NCBI RefSeq assembly: GCF_016031635.1
Contig: NZ_JACEGD010000003.1
Location: 1-64,000, forward strand
Length of the DNA: 64,000 bases
Direction: 5' to 3'
Source: Bradyrhizobium diversitatis
GTDB lineage: Bacteria; Pseudomonadota; Alphaproteobacteria; Rhizobiales; Xanthobacteraceae
A program made the translations under genes and the position numbers. Below, one piece after another: positions 45,946 to 55,753 of this stretch (within the stretch, counting starts at the first letter, position 1; every line of letters starts with the position of its first letter). The notes under the pieces were generated by a model, which saw only the letters and a program-made list of their open reading frames with translations, did not search any database and was not told the DNA's origin.

Positions 45946-45964
45946 TATACCCCTACTGGGTATA
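45946..45964. promoter_or_regulatory. CsoR-type operator
   Basis: TATACCCCTACTGGGTATA is a near-perfect palindrome with a G/C-rich core, the usual CsoR site. It lies 9 bases from the csoR-like start and 29 from the copper ATPase start, between the divergent genes. Confidence 0.8.
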
Positions 45965-45993
45965 GGTTGCAAGACCAGGGACAGGACCGGAGC

Positions 45994-48438
45994 ATGGCAA
46001 CGAACAGCAGCGAGCATCGTCACGACGCGGAAACACATTCCGGCTGCGGCTGTTCCACGAAAGCTGCACCGCCGGCGGCGAAGCCCGCGGCATCCGCATG
46101 CTGCGGCGGCCACGGCGATCATTCCGGCCACGACCATGGTGATGCCGCGACCAGGGTGAAGGACCCGGTTTGCGGCATGACGGTCGATCCCGCGACCTCG
46201 AAGCACCACTTCACACATCACGGCGAGACCTTCCATTTCTGCTCGGCCGGCTGCCGCACCAAGTTCGCCGCCGATCCTGCCAAATATCTTGCGAAGGAGA
46301 AGGCGCGCGAGCCCGAGATGCCCGCGGGCACCATCTACACCTGTCCGATGCACCCCGAGATCCGCCAGGTCGGCCCGGGCAGCTGCCCGATCTGCGGCAT
46401 GGCGCTGGAGCCTGAGGTCGCAAGCCTGGAGACCGGCCCCAATCCGGAGCTCGCCGACATGACCCGGCGGTTCTGGATCGGCGGCGCGCTGGCGCTGCCG
46501 GCCGTGGTGCTGGAGATGGGCGGCCATCTCGCGGGCCCGCACAACTGGATCGATCCGACGCTGTCGAACTGGATCCAATTCGTCTTTGCGACGCCCGTGG
46601 TGCTGTGGGCGGGCTGGCCGTTCTTCGTCCGCGGCTGGCAGTCGCTGCTGACGCGCAACCTCAACATGTTCACGCTGATCGCGATGGGTACCGGCGTTGC
46701 CTATGTCTACAGCGTGCTCGGCACCGTCACGCCGCAGATCTTCCCCGCCACCTTCCGCGGTCATGAAGGCGCGGTCGCCGTCTATTTCGAGGCAGCCGCC
46801 GTCATCACCGTGCTGGTGCTGCTCGGCCAGGTGCTGGAGCTGCGCGCCCGCGACGCGACCTCGGGTGCGATCAAGGCGCTGCTCCAGCTTGCACCGAAGA
46901 CGGCACGCCGCGTCGATGCTGATGGCAGCGAGCACGAGGTCGAGATCGACACGCTCCATGCCGGCGACCGCTTGCGCGTTCGTCCCGGCGAGAAGGTGCC
47001 GGTGGACGGTATCATCCTGGAGGGACGCTCCTCGCTCGACGAATCCCTGGTCACAGGCGAATCCATGCCGGTCACCAAGGAGACCGGCGCCAAGGTCATT
47101 GCCGGCACGCTGAACCAGTCGGGCAGCTTCGTGATGCGGGCGGACAAGGTCGGGCGCGAGACGCTGTTGTCGCAGATCGTGCAGATGGTCGCGGACGCGC
47201 AGCGCTCGCGCGCGCCGATCCAGCGCCTGGCCGATCAGGTCTCCGGCTGGTTCGTCCCGATGGTGATCGTCGTCGCGCTCGCTGCCTTCGGCGCCTGGGC
47301 CTGGTTCGGACCGGAGCCGCGGCTGGCCTTCGGCCTCGTTGCAGCCGTCAGCGTGCTGATCATCGCCTGCCCCTGTGCGCTCGGCCTCGCGACCCCGATG
47401 TCGATCATGGTCGGCGTCGGACGCGGTGCGCAAGGCGGCGTTCTGATCAAGAACGCCGAGGCGCTGGAGCGCATGGAGAAAATCGACACGCTGGTGGTCG
47501 ACAAGACCGGCACCCTGACCGAGGGCAAGCCCAAGGTGGTCGCGATCGTGCCCGCGGCCGGCTTTGCCGAAGACGACATCCTTCGGCTCGCGGCCAGCGT
47601 CGAGCGGGCGAGCGAGCATCCATTGGCTGACGCCATCGTGCGCGCGGCCAAGGAGAAGCAGCTCACGCTTGGCCAGGTCGAGCAATTCGATTCGCCGACG
47701 GGCAAGGGCGCGACCGGCAGGGTCGAGGGCAGGACCATCGTGCTCGGCAATGCAAGATACCTGACGTCGATCGGCATCGAGACCAGGGCGCTCGACACCG
47801 AAGCCGAACGGCTGCGTGGCGACGGCGCGACCGTGATCAACATGGCCGTCGACGGCCGGCTGGCCGGCCTGTTCGCGATCGCCGATCCGGTCAAGGCCTC
47901 GACCCCGGAGGCGCTGAAGGCGCTCGCGGCGGAAGGCATCAAGGTGATCATGCTGACCGGCGACAACCGCACGACGGCCGAGGCCGTGGCGCGCAGGCTC
48001 GGCATCGCCGATGTCGAGGCCGAGGTGCTGCCGGACCAGAAGAGCGCGGTGGTCACCAAGCTGCAGAAGGCCGGCCGCAGCGTCGCGATGGCCGGCGACG
48101 GCGTCAACGACGCACCGGCGCTGGCGGCAGCCGAGGTCGGCATCGCCATGGGCACCGGCACCGACGTGGCGATGGAGAGTGCCGGCGTCACGCTGCTCAA
48201 GGGCGATCTTGTCGGCATCGTGCGGGCGCGAAAACTGTCGCAGGCGACGATGAGCAACATCCGCCAGAACCTGTTTTTCGCCTTCATCTACAACGCCGCC
48301 GGCATTCCGATCGCCGCCGGGGTGCTCTATCCCACCTTTGGCGTGCTGCTCTCGCCGATCATCGCCGCAGCGGCGATGGCGCTGTCCTCGGTGAGCGTGG
48401 TCGGCAATGCGCTGCGCCTGCGCACGACGCGACTGTGA
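45994..48438 (+). CDS. copA: Copper-translocating P1B-type ATPase
   Basis: An 814-residue heavy-metal efflux ATPase. The His/Cys-rich N-terminus ([18 protein letters not shown]) is followed by a YHS domain ([12 protein letters not shown] ... CSAGCRTKF), a heavy-metal-binding motif [19 protein letters not shown], and eight membrane segments. The catalytic motifs are TGES, the CPC ion path in [11 protein letters not shown], phosphorylated [18 protein letters not shown] and [12 protein letters not shown]. It pumps Cu(I) out of the cytoplasm. ATG 45994 has AGGA seven bases upstream; a TTG at 45967 is less likely. Controlled by the operator next to csoR. Confidence 0.95.
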   Translation: MATNSSEHRHDAETHSGCGCSTKAAPPAAKPAASACCGGHGDHSGHDHGDAATRVKDPVCGMTVDPATSKHHFTHHGETFHFCSAGCRTKFAADPAKYLAKEKAREPEMPAGTIYTCPMHPEIRQVGPGSCPICGMALEPEVASLETGPNPELADMTRRFWIGGALALPAVVLEMGGHLAGPHNWIDPTLSNWIQFVFATPVVLWAGWPFFVRGWQSLLTRNLNMFTLIAMGTGVAYVYSVLGTVTPQIFPATFRGHEGAVAVYFEAAAVITVLVLLGQVLELRARDATSGAIKALLQLAPKTARRVDADGSEHEVEIDTLHAGDRLRVRPGEKVPVDGIILEGRSSLDESLVTGESMPVTKETGAKVIAGTLNQSGSFVMRADKVGRETLLSQIVQMVADAQRSRAPIQRLADQVSGWFVPMVIVVALAAFGAWAWFGPEPRLAFGLVAAVSVLIIACPCALGLATPMSIMVGVGRGAQGGVLIKNAEALERMEKIDTLVVDKTGTLTEGKPKVVAIVPAAGFAEDDILRLAASVERASEHPLADAIVRAAKEKQLTLGQVEQFDSPTGKGATGRVEGRTIVLGNARYLTSIGIETRALDTEAERLRGDGATVINMAVDGRLAGLFAIADPVKASTPEALKALAAEGIKVIMLTGDNRTTAEAVARRLGIADVEAEVLPDQKSAVVTKLQKAGRSVAMAGDGVNDAPALAAAEVGIAMGTGTDVAMESAGVTLLKGDLVGIVRARKLSQATMSNIRQNLFFAFIYNAAGIPIAAGVLYPTFGVLLSPIIAAAAMALSSVSVVGNALRLRTTRL

Positions 48439-48512
48439 GCTACCGGCACACTCTCTCGCCTCGCCTTGGCGGAAAGGCTACAACAGCCCGGTAGCCCGAT
48501 GGAGAGGACCCG

Positions 48513-48959
48513 ATGCAGCGGATAACGATCACGATCGAGGACGATCTCCTGGCGGAGATCGACGCCGCGGCGGAGGCGCGCGGCTATCAGAACCGCTCCG
48601 AGATCATCCGCGATCTCGCCCGCGCCGGCCTGCAACAGAGCACGGAGGGCACGCCACAGACCGGCCAATGCGTGGCCGGTCTCGTCTATGTCTACGACCA
48701 CGCCGCGCGCGATCTCTCAAAGCGCCTGGTGCAGGAATTCCACGGCCATCACGACCTCGCGCTGGCGACGCTGCACGTCCATCTCGACGACGACAATTGC
48801 ATGGAGATGACGGCGCTGCGCGGCAACGCCTCCGAAGTCAGGCACTTCGCCGACCACATCATCGCCGAACGCGGCGTGCGCTACGGCCGCGTGGTGATGA
48901 TCCCGACCGGCGAAGGCAAGCAGGCGAAGGCGCGCAAGCACGGGCACCGGCATGGGTAG
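48513..48959 (+). CDS. nikR: Nickel-responsive regulator NikR
   Basis: A 148-residue ribbon-helix-helix repressor. RITITIEDDLLAEIDAAAEARGYQNRSEIIRDLAR forms the DNA-binding part. The C-terminal ACT-like domain holds the nickel ligands in FHGHHDLALATLHVHLDDDNCMEM (His, His, Cys). It normally represses nickel uptake when nickel is plentiful. The His-rich tail HGHRHG is an extra. It follows the copper ATPase by 74 bases; no nickel transporter is nearby, so its targets lie elsewhere. Confidence 0.93.
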   Translation: MQRITITIEDDLLAEIDAAAEARGYQNRSEIIRDLARAGLQQSTEGTPQTGQCVAGLVYVYDHAARDLSKRLVQEFHGHHDLALATLHVHLDDDNCMEMTALRGNASEVRHFADHIIAERGVRYGRVVMIPTGEGKQAKARKHGHRHG

Positions 48960-48972
48960 CTAGGAGCTTGAG

Positions 48973-49095
48973 TGCCCCGGACGCAGCGCAGCGCGCACTT
49001 GCGCGATGTGCTGTAGAGCCGGGGCCCATCTCGCCGCAAGCTCCTGGGTCCCGGCTCAGCAGCGCGTCATTGCATGCCGCGCTGCGTCCGGGACA
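48973..49095. repeat. Bradyrhizobial intergenic palindromic repeat
   Basis: CCCGGACGCAGCGC and GCGCTGCGTCCGGG form the outer arms, with a second internal pair around GGGTCCCGG. It fills the gap upstream of the CysZ-like gene. Confidence 0.65.
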
Positions 49096-49193
49096 CGGGA
49101 CCCGCAATCCGCAGACCTGGGCAGCCACCCGCCCTTGCCGAAGCCGCATTCGGTGTCTACCTCTCGCGAAGTGTTGACCTGAGAGGATCTCCC

Positions 49194-49934
49194 ATGCTGG
49201 ATGCCGCCATCAAGGCGCTGTCGCAACTGCTCTCGCCGCCGATGCGCTCGATCCTGTGGCGATCGGTCGGCCTGGCGCTGGTGCTGATCACCGTGCTGGC
49301 GATCGGCCTGCAGCGGCTGCTCAGCTGGTTTGCGACCAATGGCGAGGTCTGGCTGGAAGGCCTGCTCGGACCGGGCTGGCATTCATCGATCGACGTCCTG
49401 TCCTGGATCGTCTCGATCGCGGCGGGCCTCGGGGTCGTGTTCGGCGGCATCTTCCTGATGCCCGCGATCACCTCGCTGGTGGCGAGCCTGTTCGTCGACG
49501 ACGTCGCCGACATCGTCGAGCGCGAGCATTATCCGGCCGAGCGGCCCGGCGTGGCGCTGCCGCTCAGCCAGGCGATCCTCGAGGGCATCAAGACCGCGCT
49601 GCTGACGATCGTGGTCTATCTGGTCGCGTTGCCGCTGGTGCTGTTCGCCGGCGCGGGATTCCTGATCTTCTTCATCGCCGCCGCCTGGCTGCTTGGCCGC
49701 GAATATTTCGAGCTCGCGGCGATGCGCTTCCGGCCGCCGGAGGAAGCCAAGGCGATGCGGCGTGACAACGCCGCCACGATCTTCACGGCCGGGCTCTTCA
49801 TCGCCGCCTTCGTCTCGATCCCGATCGTCAATCTGGCGACGCCGATCTTCGCCATGGCCTTCATGGTCCACATGCACAAGCGCCTGTCGGGTCCGCGGCC
49901 AGAGCTGATCGAGCCGGCGCGGCAGGTGCGGTGA
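49194..49934 (+). CDS. CysZ/EI24-family membrane protein
   Basis: A 246-residue membrane protein with about five to six hydrophobic segments of the EI24/CysZ-like family (LIFFIAAAWLLGREYFELAAMRF is characteristic). CysZ members import sulfate; others are uncharacterised, so the substrate is unproven. ATG 49194 has GAGAGG upstream; the frame before it runs through an intergenic repeat. A hairpin of GC-rich repeat type (CTCTCCCGC ... GCGGGAGAG) near 49940-49965 follows the stop. Confidence 0.8.
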   Translation: MLDAAIKALSQLLSPPMRSILWRSVGLALVLITVLAIGLQRLLSWFATNGEVWLEGLLGPGWHSSIDVLSWIVSIAAGLGVVFGGIFLMPAITSLVASLFVDDVADIVEREHYPAERPGVALPLSQAILEGIKTALLTIVVYLVALPLVLFAGAGFLIFFIAAAWLLGREYFELAAMRFRPPEEAKAMRRDNAATIFTAGLFIAAFVSIPIVNLATPIFAMAFMVHMHKRLSGPRPELIEPARQVR

Positions 49935-50011
49935 TTGTGCTCTCCCGCTTGCGCTTGCGGGAGAGGTGACCACCCGCCTCGCGCGAGCGAACGAACCAAC
50001 CATCACCGCAT

Positions 50012-51640
50012 TCAGGCGGCCCGCACACCACACTTTCGCAGCAGCATCCTGGCGAAGCCGAACAGCGCCGGCGTGAAGGGACCCGTCGGCGCGCGGGTGA
50101 CCAGCGCGACGATTGCGAGCGCGGCTATCGCGAGCCAGAAGCAGAGCCAGAAGCCGTCGATATAGGCGAGCACATTGGCCTCGCGCTGGACGATGCCCGC
50201 CAGCGTGCCGACCGCGCGCGGCTGCGCCGATCCTGTGCCATGGGCGGCGAAGTGGTCGGCGAGTTGCTGCAGCCTCTGCACCACATCGACATCGCCGACC
50301 GCAAGGTTCTGGCCGAGATAGAAGGAATGGACCTGCTCGCGCACGCGCAGCCAGGTGCCCATCAGCGCCACGCCGATCTCGGCGCCGCCGAGCCGCATGA
50401 TCTGGATATAGGCGGCAAAGGAGGTGGCGCGGCTGGGATCGGAGTTGGAGAGCAGCGTGATGATCAGCGGCAGCAAGGTCAGCGACTGCCCGATCGCCTG
50501 GAGCAGCACGATGCCGGCGAAGTCCTCGCGCGCCCAGTCGTGGTTGAGTTGCGTGCCCCAGAGATTGGCCGCGGCGAAGCAGGCAAAGCCCACGACGATC
50601 ACCGTCCGCGTATCGAAATGCCGCAGCAGCCAGATCGAGACCGGCACCAGCACGAACATCGGCAAGGCGCCACAGATGAGCAGCAGCATGCCGCTCTGCT
50701 CCGGCCTGAGCAGCGCGATGGTGGCGAGGAAGTTCGGCACCAGCGACGCATTGGACAGGCTGGTCAGCGTGTAGAGCAGGATCAGGACCAGTCCCAGGCC
50801 GATGTTGCGCGAGAACAGCACGTTGACATGTGCCCAGGGCTGCCGCACCAGGGACTCGTTGACGAGGAAGGCCAGAAACAGCACCGCGCCCGCTGCGAGC
50901 AGTGCCATCACCGTGCCGGAGCCGAGCCAGTCCAGCCGGTTGCCCTGGTCAAGCCCCGCATAGATCATCGACACCGAGGCGCCGAGTAGCAGCATGCCGC
51001 CCCAATCGGCCTCGCGCAGCAGCGCGCGGTTCACCGGCTCGTTCGGCGTGCCCAGATAGACCATCAGGCCCATCAAGGGTGCGATCACCACGCCCTGCCA
51101 GTACAGCCATTGCCAGCCGAGATGGTCGACATAGAAGCCGACCAGCGAGGTCGAGGTGTCCAACGCGAAGCCGACGCGGATCGCATAGATCGAGATCGCC
51201 GGCAGCCACCAGCGGATCGGCAGATTGCGGAACACGATCATCAGCGTCGCCGGCACGAAGGTGCCGAGCAGGAGACCATGCACGACGCTGAGCGCAAGCA
51301 ATGTCGGATAGTCGTGCACGAACGGAATGATGAACGAGACGGCGGCATAGACGAGGCTGGGGATGCCGAGCACGCGGCGCAGGCCGAACACCGTGGCAAG
51401 CCAGGCCACCGCAGGCGCGATGAAGATCTGCGAGCCGATGCCGGCGGTCGAGAGCCAGGCGCCCTCGTCGAAGCCGAGCGAGAACGCGCCGCGCAGGTCC
51501 GGCAGGCCGACCGTGGTCAGCCGGCTGTCGAAATTGGCAAGGAACGAGCCGAGCAGTACCGCCGCGACGGCGAACAGGGGCTGCGGCGCGACGCCGCCGC
51601 GCGAGAGCGGTTCGCGGCTGGCATCGTCATTTTCGGCCAT
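50012..51640 (-). CDS. DHA2-family MFS efflux transporter (EmrB-like)
   Basis: A 542-residue drug:proton antiporter with about 14 membrane segments, typical of DHA2/EmrB. FLANFDSRLTTVGLPDLRGAF is the first-helix motif and FDEGAWLSTAGIGSQIFIAPAVAWLA follows. It would export toxic compounds with the membrane-fusion protein encoded just upstream. ATG 51640 has AAGG before it and overlaps the partner gene by 14 bases; the open frame to 51817 is antisense-like noise. Confidence 0.9.
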   Translation of the reverse strand: MAENDDASREPLSRGGVAPQPLFAVAAVLLGSFLANFDSRLTTVGLPDLRGAFSLGFDEGAWLSTAGIGSQIFIAPAVAWLATVFGLRRVLGIPSLVYAAVSFIIPFVHDYPTLLALSVVHGLLLGTFVPATLMIVFRNLPIRWWLPAISIYAIRVGFALDTSTSLVGFYVDHLGWQWLYWQGVVIAPLMGLMVYLGTPNEPVNRALLREADWGGMLLLGASVSMIYAGLDQGNRLDWLGSGTVMALLAAGAVLFLAFLVNESLVRQPWAHVNVLFSRNIGLGLVLILLYTLTSLSNASLVPNFLATIALLRPEQSGMLLLICGALPMFVLVPVSIWLLRHFDTRTVIVVGFACFAAANLWGTQLNHDWAREDFAGIVLLQAIGQSLTLLPLIITLLSNSDPSRATSFAAYIQIMRLGGAEIGVALMGTWLRVREQVHSFYLGQNLAVGDVDVVQRLQQLADHFAAHGTGSAQPRAVGTLAGIVQREANVLAYIDGFWLCFWLAIAALAIVALVTRAPTGPFTPALFGFARMLLRKCGVRAA

Positions 51641-52754
51641 TCGCGGCCTTCGTATCGATGCTGGTGACCACCGACATGCCCGGCACCAGCCGCGCCAGCA
51701 GCGGCTGGTCGTCATCGAACTGAATGCGCACGGGAATGCGCTGCACCACCTTCGTGAAATTGCCTGTTGCGTTGTCGGGCGGCAGCAGCGCCACCTGTGC
51801 ACCCGTCGCCGGCGCAATGCGCTCGACCCGGCCGCGCAGCTTCTCGCGCGGGAAACTGTCGACGGTGATCTCGACCGGCTGGCCCGGTGCCACGTGCGTG
51901 AGCTGGGTCTCCTTGTAGTTCGCGATCACATAGACCTTGGGCAGCGGCACCACGTTGATGAGGTTGGTGCCGATATTGACGTAATCGCCGGGCTGCACCT
52001 GGCGCTCGCCGACAACCCCGTCGAACGGCGCGGTGATCCTCGTGTATCCAAGCTTGAGCTTCGTACCCGCCAGCGTCGCCTTGGCCGCCTCGACATCGGC
52101 GGCGCGCTGCTTCCTGGTGCCTTGCAGGACTTCGAGCTGGTGCTGCTGGGCCGCGATCACGGCGCGGCTCGCGCGCACGTCGGCCTGTGCCTTGGCGTAG
52201 GCGGCCACCGCCTGCTCGAGACGCTGGCGCGTGCCGGACTCGCTCTGCGACAGCGATTGCTGACGCTCCTGCTCCTGCCGTGCCTCGACCTCCATGGCCT
52301 CCGCAGACAGCCGCGCGGCCTGCGCCTGCGCGATCGTCGCATATTGCAGCTCGATCTGGTTGGCGAGATTGTCGAGCGCGGCTTGCGCCGCGGCGACCGC
52401 AGCTTCGGCCTGCGCGACTTGCGCCTCGTAATCGGCGGGATCGATCTGGATCAGGAGGTCGCCGGCCTTGACGCGCTGGAAATCGGTCACCCCCACGCTG
52501 AGCACTTCACCCGAGACGCGGCTCGACAGCCGCGTCAGCTCGGCGCGCACATAGGCGTCATTGGTGGTCTGGATCACCGCATTGCCGACCCATTCGTCGA
52601 AGCGCAGCGTTGCCAGCGCGACGAAGGCGAGCGCGACGATGACCGCAAACAGCGGGATCGCGAGCCGGCTCCAGAGCGGCGTGGCCGGCCGCTGTGTCGG
52701 CTTCGGCGGTGGGGCCGGTGATGCGGGTGGTGCGTTCTGTTCTTGTTGACTCAC
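51627..52754 (-). CDS. HlyD-family membrane-fusion protein (EmrA-like)
   Basis: A 375-residue periplasmic adaptor anchored by one N-terminal helix (LWSRLAIPLFAVIVALAFVAL). Lipoyl-like halves (VSGEVLSVGVTDFQRVKAGDLLIQID ... YTRITAPFDGVVGERQVQPGDYV) flank a long Ala/Gln-rich coiled coil (about 115-215). It links the inner-membrane pump to an outer-membrane channel. The GTG start at 52754 has GAGG upstream. It is operonic with the EmrB-like gene. Confidence 0.92.
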   Translation of the reverse strand: MSQQEQNAPPASPAPPPKPTQRPATPLWSRLAIPLFAVIVALAFVALATLRFDEWVGNAVIQTTNDAYVRAELTRLSSRVSGEVLSVGVTDFQRVKAGDLLIQIDPADYEAQVAQAEAAVAAAQAALDNLANQIELQYATIAQAQAARLSAEAMEVEARQEQERQQSLSQSESGTRQRLEQAVAAYAKAQADVRASRAVIAAQQHQLEVLQGTRKQRAADVEAAKATLAGTKLKLGYTRITAPFDGVVGERQVQPGDYVNIGTNLINVVPLPKVYVIANYKETQLTHVAPGQPVEITVDSFPREKLRGRVERIAPATGAQVALLPPDNATGNFTKVVQRIPVRIQFDDDQPLLARLVPGMSVVTSIDTKAANGRK

Positions 52755-52807
52755 GAGATCACCTCAACCCGGCGCTGCTAGAACACAAATCCCGCCTTGT
52801 CATTAGA

Positions 52808-53560
52808 TCACACCGTCTTCTCCGGCCACCGGCAGAGATCGTTGATCAGGCACACCTCGCAGCGCGGCTTGCGCGCGAGGCAGGTATAGCGCCCGTGCAG
52901 GATCAACCAATGATGGGCATGCAGCATGAATTCTGCCGGAATGACCTTTTCGAGACCGAGCTCGACCTCGAGCGGCGTCTTGCCGGGCGCAAGTCCGGTG
53001 CGGTTGCCGACGCGGAAGACATGCGTGTCGACCGCCATGGTGTGCTCGCCGAAGGCCATGTTGAGCACGACGTTGGCGGTCTTGCGCCCGGCGCCGGGCA
53101 GCGACTCGATCTCGGCACGCGTGCGCGGCACCTGGCCGCCGAATTCGCTGAGCAGCTTCGCCGACAGCGCGATCACGTTCTTCGCCTTGGTGCGATAGAG
53201 GCCGATGGTCCTGATGTACTCGCGCAGGCGCTCCTCGCCGAGATCGAGCATCTTCTGCGGGGTGTCCGCGACCTCGAACAATGCACGCGTCGCCTTGTTG
53301 ACGCCGGCGTCGGTCGCCTGCGCCGACAGCACCACCGCGACCAGCAGCGTGAACGGATTGACGTGCTCGAGCTCGCCCTTCGGCTCCGGATTGGCCTTGC
53401 GGAAACGACTAAAGACCTCGTGGATCTCGGCCGGCGTCCAGGGTCTTGTGGCTCTGAGCGATCTCTTCGCGGGCGCTTTCGGTTTGGCCGCGACCGGTTT
53501 TGCCTTTTTCTTCGGCACCGCCGCTTTACGCGGGGCCGGCTTGCGGGTGATTTTCGCCAT
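52808..53560 (-). CDS. nth: Endonuclease III, DNA glycosylase/AP lyase
   Basis: A 250-residue base-excision repair enzyme that removes oxidised pyrimidines and cuts at abasic sites. The helix-hairpin-helix LPGAGRKTANVVLN contains the catalytic Lys, and AVDTHVFRVGNR the catalytic Asp. The [4Fe-4S] cluster is CLARKPRCEVCLINDLC. The N-terminal 45 residues are a Lys/Ala/Pro-rich extension absent in E. coli. ATG 53560 is preferred over 53596. It is divergent from the DUF2244 gene. Confidence 0.95.
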   Translation of the reverse strand: MAKITRKPAPRKAAVPKKKAKPVAAKPKAPAKRSLRATRPWTPAEIHEVFSRFRKANPEPKGELEHVNPFTLLVAVVLSAQATDAGVNKATRALFEVADTPQKMLDLGEERLREYIRTIGLYRTKAKNVIALSAKLLSEFGGQVPRTRAEIESLPGAGRKTANVVLNMAFGEHTMAVDTHVFRVGNRTGLAPGKTPLEVELGLEKVIPAEFMLHAHHWLILHGRYTCLARKPRCEVCLINDLCRWPEKTV

Positions 53561-53582
53561 GATCGGGATATACTGATGGACG

Positions 53583-54116
53583 ATGAGCACAGGCAACGAA
53601 ATTGAGCGCGCGCGATCTGAAAGTGAGGATGAGCCTCAGATCTTCTCCGCGCTGCTGACGCCGCACCGCTCGCTGAACCGCACCGGCTTCCTCGCCGTGA
53701 TGCTGTTCCTGAGCGTCGTCAGCTTCGTCACCGGTCTCGCCTTCCTGATGATGGGCGCCTGGCCGGTGTTCGGCTTTTTCGGTCTCGATGTGCTGGTGAT
53801 CTGGTGGGCCTTCAAGGTCAATTTCCGCGCGGCGCGGGCCAGCGAGGAGATCGTGGTGACACCGTCGGAACTGCGCGTGCGGCGCGTCAGCCATCGTGGC
53901 CAGGTTGCCGAATGGGCGTTCAATCCGCTCTGGGTCCGGCTCGACCAGGAGGTCGACGAGGAATACGGCATCGAGCACCTCTATCTGATCTCGCGCGGCC
54001 GCCGGCTGCTCATCGCCGGGTTTCTCGGGCCAGAAGAAAAAGCAAGCTTTTACAATGCGTTGGTCGGAGCCCTGAACGCGGCGCGGCGTGGGCCGACCTA
54101 TAATCCGGTGACCTGA
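53583..54116 (+). CDS. DUF2244 membrane protein
   Basis: A 177-residue inner-membrane protein with two adjacent helices (about 37-75, FLAVMLFLSVVSFVTGLAFL and VFGFFGLDVLVIWWAF). A cytoplasmic DUF2244 domain follows (EEIVVTPSELRVRRVSHRGQ ... LGPEEKASFYNAL). The function is unknown; the family often sits next to nth or cytochrome oxidase genes in alphaproteobacteria. ATG at 53583. Confidence 0.85.
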   Translation: MSTGNEIERARSESEDEPQIFSALLTPHRSLNRTGFLAVMLFLSVVSFVTGLAFLMMGAWPVFGFFGLDVLVIWWAFKVNFRAARASEEIVVTPSELRVRRVSHRGQVAEWAFNPLWVRLDQEVDEEYGIEHLYLISRGRRLLIAGFLGPEEKASFYNALVGALNAARRGPTYNPVT

Positions 54117-54170
54117 GCACAGTCGGAAATCGGGTGGTTTCGAGCCACCCCTTCTCCTACATTTCCGGCC

Positions 54171-55067
54171 ATGATGACCCTCGCGATACATGACCAGCGC
54201 CTGGCCAAGCCGGGCACCCAGAACGCCGCGTTGCGCGACTATGATTCGGTGCGCCGGGCGATCGCCTTCATCTCGGCGAACTGGCGCGCGCAGCCGACCA
54301 TCGAGGCGATGGCGGATGCCGCCGGCGTCACGCCGGACGAACTGCACCATCTGTTCCGCCGCTGGGCTTCGATCACACCGAAGGCCTTCATGCAGGCGCT
54401 CACCCTCGACCACGCCAAGAACCTGCTCAGGGATTCCGCCAGCATCCTCGACGCGGCGCTCGACTCCGGCCTGTCGGGCCCCGGCCGGCTGCACGATCTC
54501 TTCGTCACCCACGAAGCGATGTCGCCGGGCGAATGGAAGAACGGCGGTGCCGGCCTCACCCTGCGCTACGGCTTCCATTCCTCACCATTCGGCACCGCGA
54601 TCGTGATCGCCACCGATCGCGGCCTGTCAGGCCTCGCCTTCGCCGATCACGGCGAGGAGAAGATTGCGCTCGCCGACATGACGCGGCGCTGGCCGAACGC
54701 CACCTATGTGGAAGATCACGAAGGCACCGCACCGCTCGCAGCGCGTGTCTTCGACCCCAAGCTGTGGCGACCGGACCAGCCACTGCGCGTGGTCCTGATC
54801 GGCACCGATTTCGAGGTGCGGGTGTGGGAGACGCTGCTGAAGATCCCGATGGGGCGTGCGGTGTCCTATTCCGACATCGCCTGCAACATCAACAGCCCGA
54901 AGGCCTCGCGCGCCGTTGGCGCCGCCGTCGGCAAGAACCCGGTCTCCTTCGTCGTGCCCTGCCACCGCGCGCTCGGCAAGAGCGGCACGCTCACCGGCTA
55001 TCATTGGGGCATCACCCGCAAGCAGGCGATGCTGGGCTGGGAGGCCGGGCAGCTGGGGCTGCAGTAG
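54171..55067 (+). CDS. Ada-like methylated-DNA-protein cysteine methyltransferase with AraC HTH
   Basis: A 298-residue suicide DNA-repair protein. An N-terminal AraC-type helix-turn-helix (about 30-125: IEAMADAAGVTPDELHHLFRRW) is fused to an Ogt/MGMT domain. IPMGRAVSYSDIACNINSPKASRAVGAAVGKNPVSFVVPCHRAL contains the acceptor Cys in PCHR. It transfers the methyl group from O6-methylguanine to itself. The metal-binding N-terminal domain of true Ada is absent, so it cannot sense methylphosphotriesters in the usual way. Confidence 0.9.
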   Translation: MMTLAIHDQRLAKPGTQNAALRDYDSVRRAIAFISANWRAQPTIEAMADAAGVTPDELHHLFRRWASITPKAFMQALTLDHAKNLLRDSASILDAALDSGLSGPGRLHDLFVTHEAMSPGEWKNGGAGLTLRYGFHSSPFGTAIVIATDRGLSGLAFADHGEEKIALADMTRRWPNATYVEDHEGTAPLAARVFDPKLWRPDQPLRVVLIGTDFEVRVWETLLKIPMGRAVSYSDIACNINSPKASRAVGAAVGKNPVSFVVPCHRALGKSGTLTGYHWGITRKQAMLGWEAGQLGLQ

Positions 55068-55107
55068 GTCTTCTCCCTCTCCCCGCATGCGGGGACAGGC
55101 GAAGAAA

Positions 55108-55731
55108 TCAACCCGCCAGGTCCAGCTTCGACGCCACCGTCGAATCCGCATTGAGCCGGTAGATGATCGGCACGCCGGTGGCGAGCTCGCGCTTCAGGAT
55201 GCCCTCGGGCGAGAGCTTCTCCAGCACCATGATCAGCGCGCGCAGCGAGTTGCCGTGGGCGGCGACCAGGGTGCGCTTGCCGTTGAGCACGGCGGGCAGG
55301 ATCTCCTGCACGTAGTACGGCAGCGCGCGCGCGAGCGTGTCCTTCAGGCTTTCGCCGCCGGGCGGCGGCACGTCGTAGGAACGGCGCCAGATCAGCACCT
55401 GGTCCTCGCCCCATTTCTTGCGCGCATCGTCCTTGTTGAGACCGGAGAGATCGCCGTAATCGCGCTCGTTCAACGCGAGGTTCTTCGAGGTCGGAAGATC
55501 GGTCTGGCCGAGCTCGGCGAGGATGAGATCCAGCGTGTGCTGCGCGCGCGTCAGGACCGAGGTGAAGGCGACGTCGAACACGAGACCCTGTGCCTTGAGC
55601 TTGCGGCCGGCTTCCTTGGCTTCGTTCACGCCGAGCTCGGTGAGATCAGGATCCTTCCACCCCGTAAACAGGTTCTTCAGATTCCATTCGCTCTGGCCGT
55701 GGCGCACGAGCACGAGAAGACGTTCGCTCAT
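55108..55731 (-). CDS. gpmA: 2,3-bisphosphoglycerate-dependent phosphoglycerate mutase
   Basis: A 207-residue histidine-phosphatase-superfamily enzyme that interconverts 3- and 2-phosphoglycerate in glycolysis. The phosphoacceptor is His11 in [10 protein letters not shown], and the second His is in [12 protein letters not shown]. It is shorter than the E. coli enzyme (about 250 residues), as usual in Rhizobiales. It is the last gene of the minus-strand cluster, 22 bases after dapB. Confidence 0.95.
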   Translation of the reverse strand: MSERLLVLVRHGQSEWNLKNLFTGWKDPDLTELGVNEAKEAGRKLKAQGLVFDVAFTSVLTRAQHTLDLILAELGQTDLPTSKNLALNERDYGDLSGLNKDDARKKWGEDQVLIWRRSYDVPPPGGESLKDTLARALPYYVQEILPAVLNGKRTLVAAHGNSLRALIMVLEKLSPEGILKRELATGVPIIYRLNADSTVASKLDLAG

Positions 55732-55753
55732 TGACTGCTTTCCGTTTGCTCAA

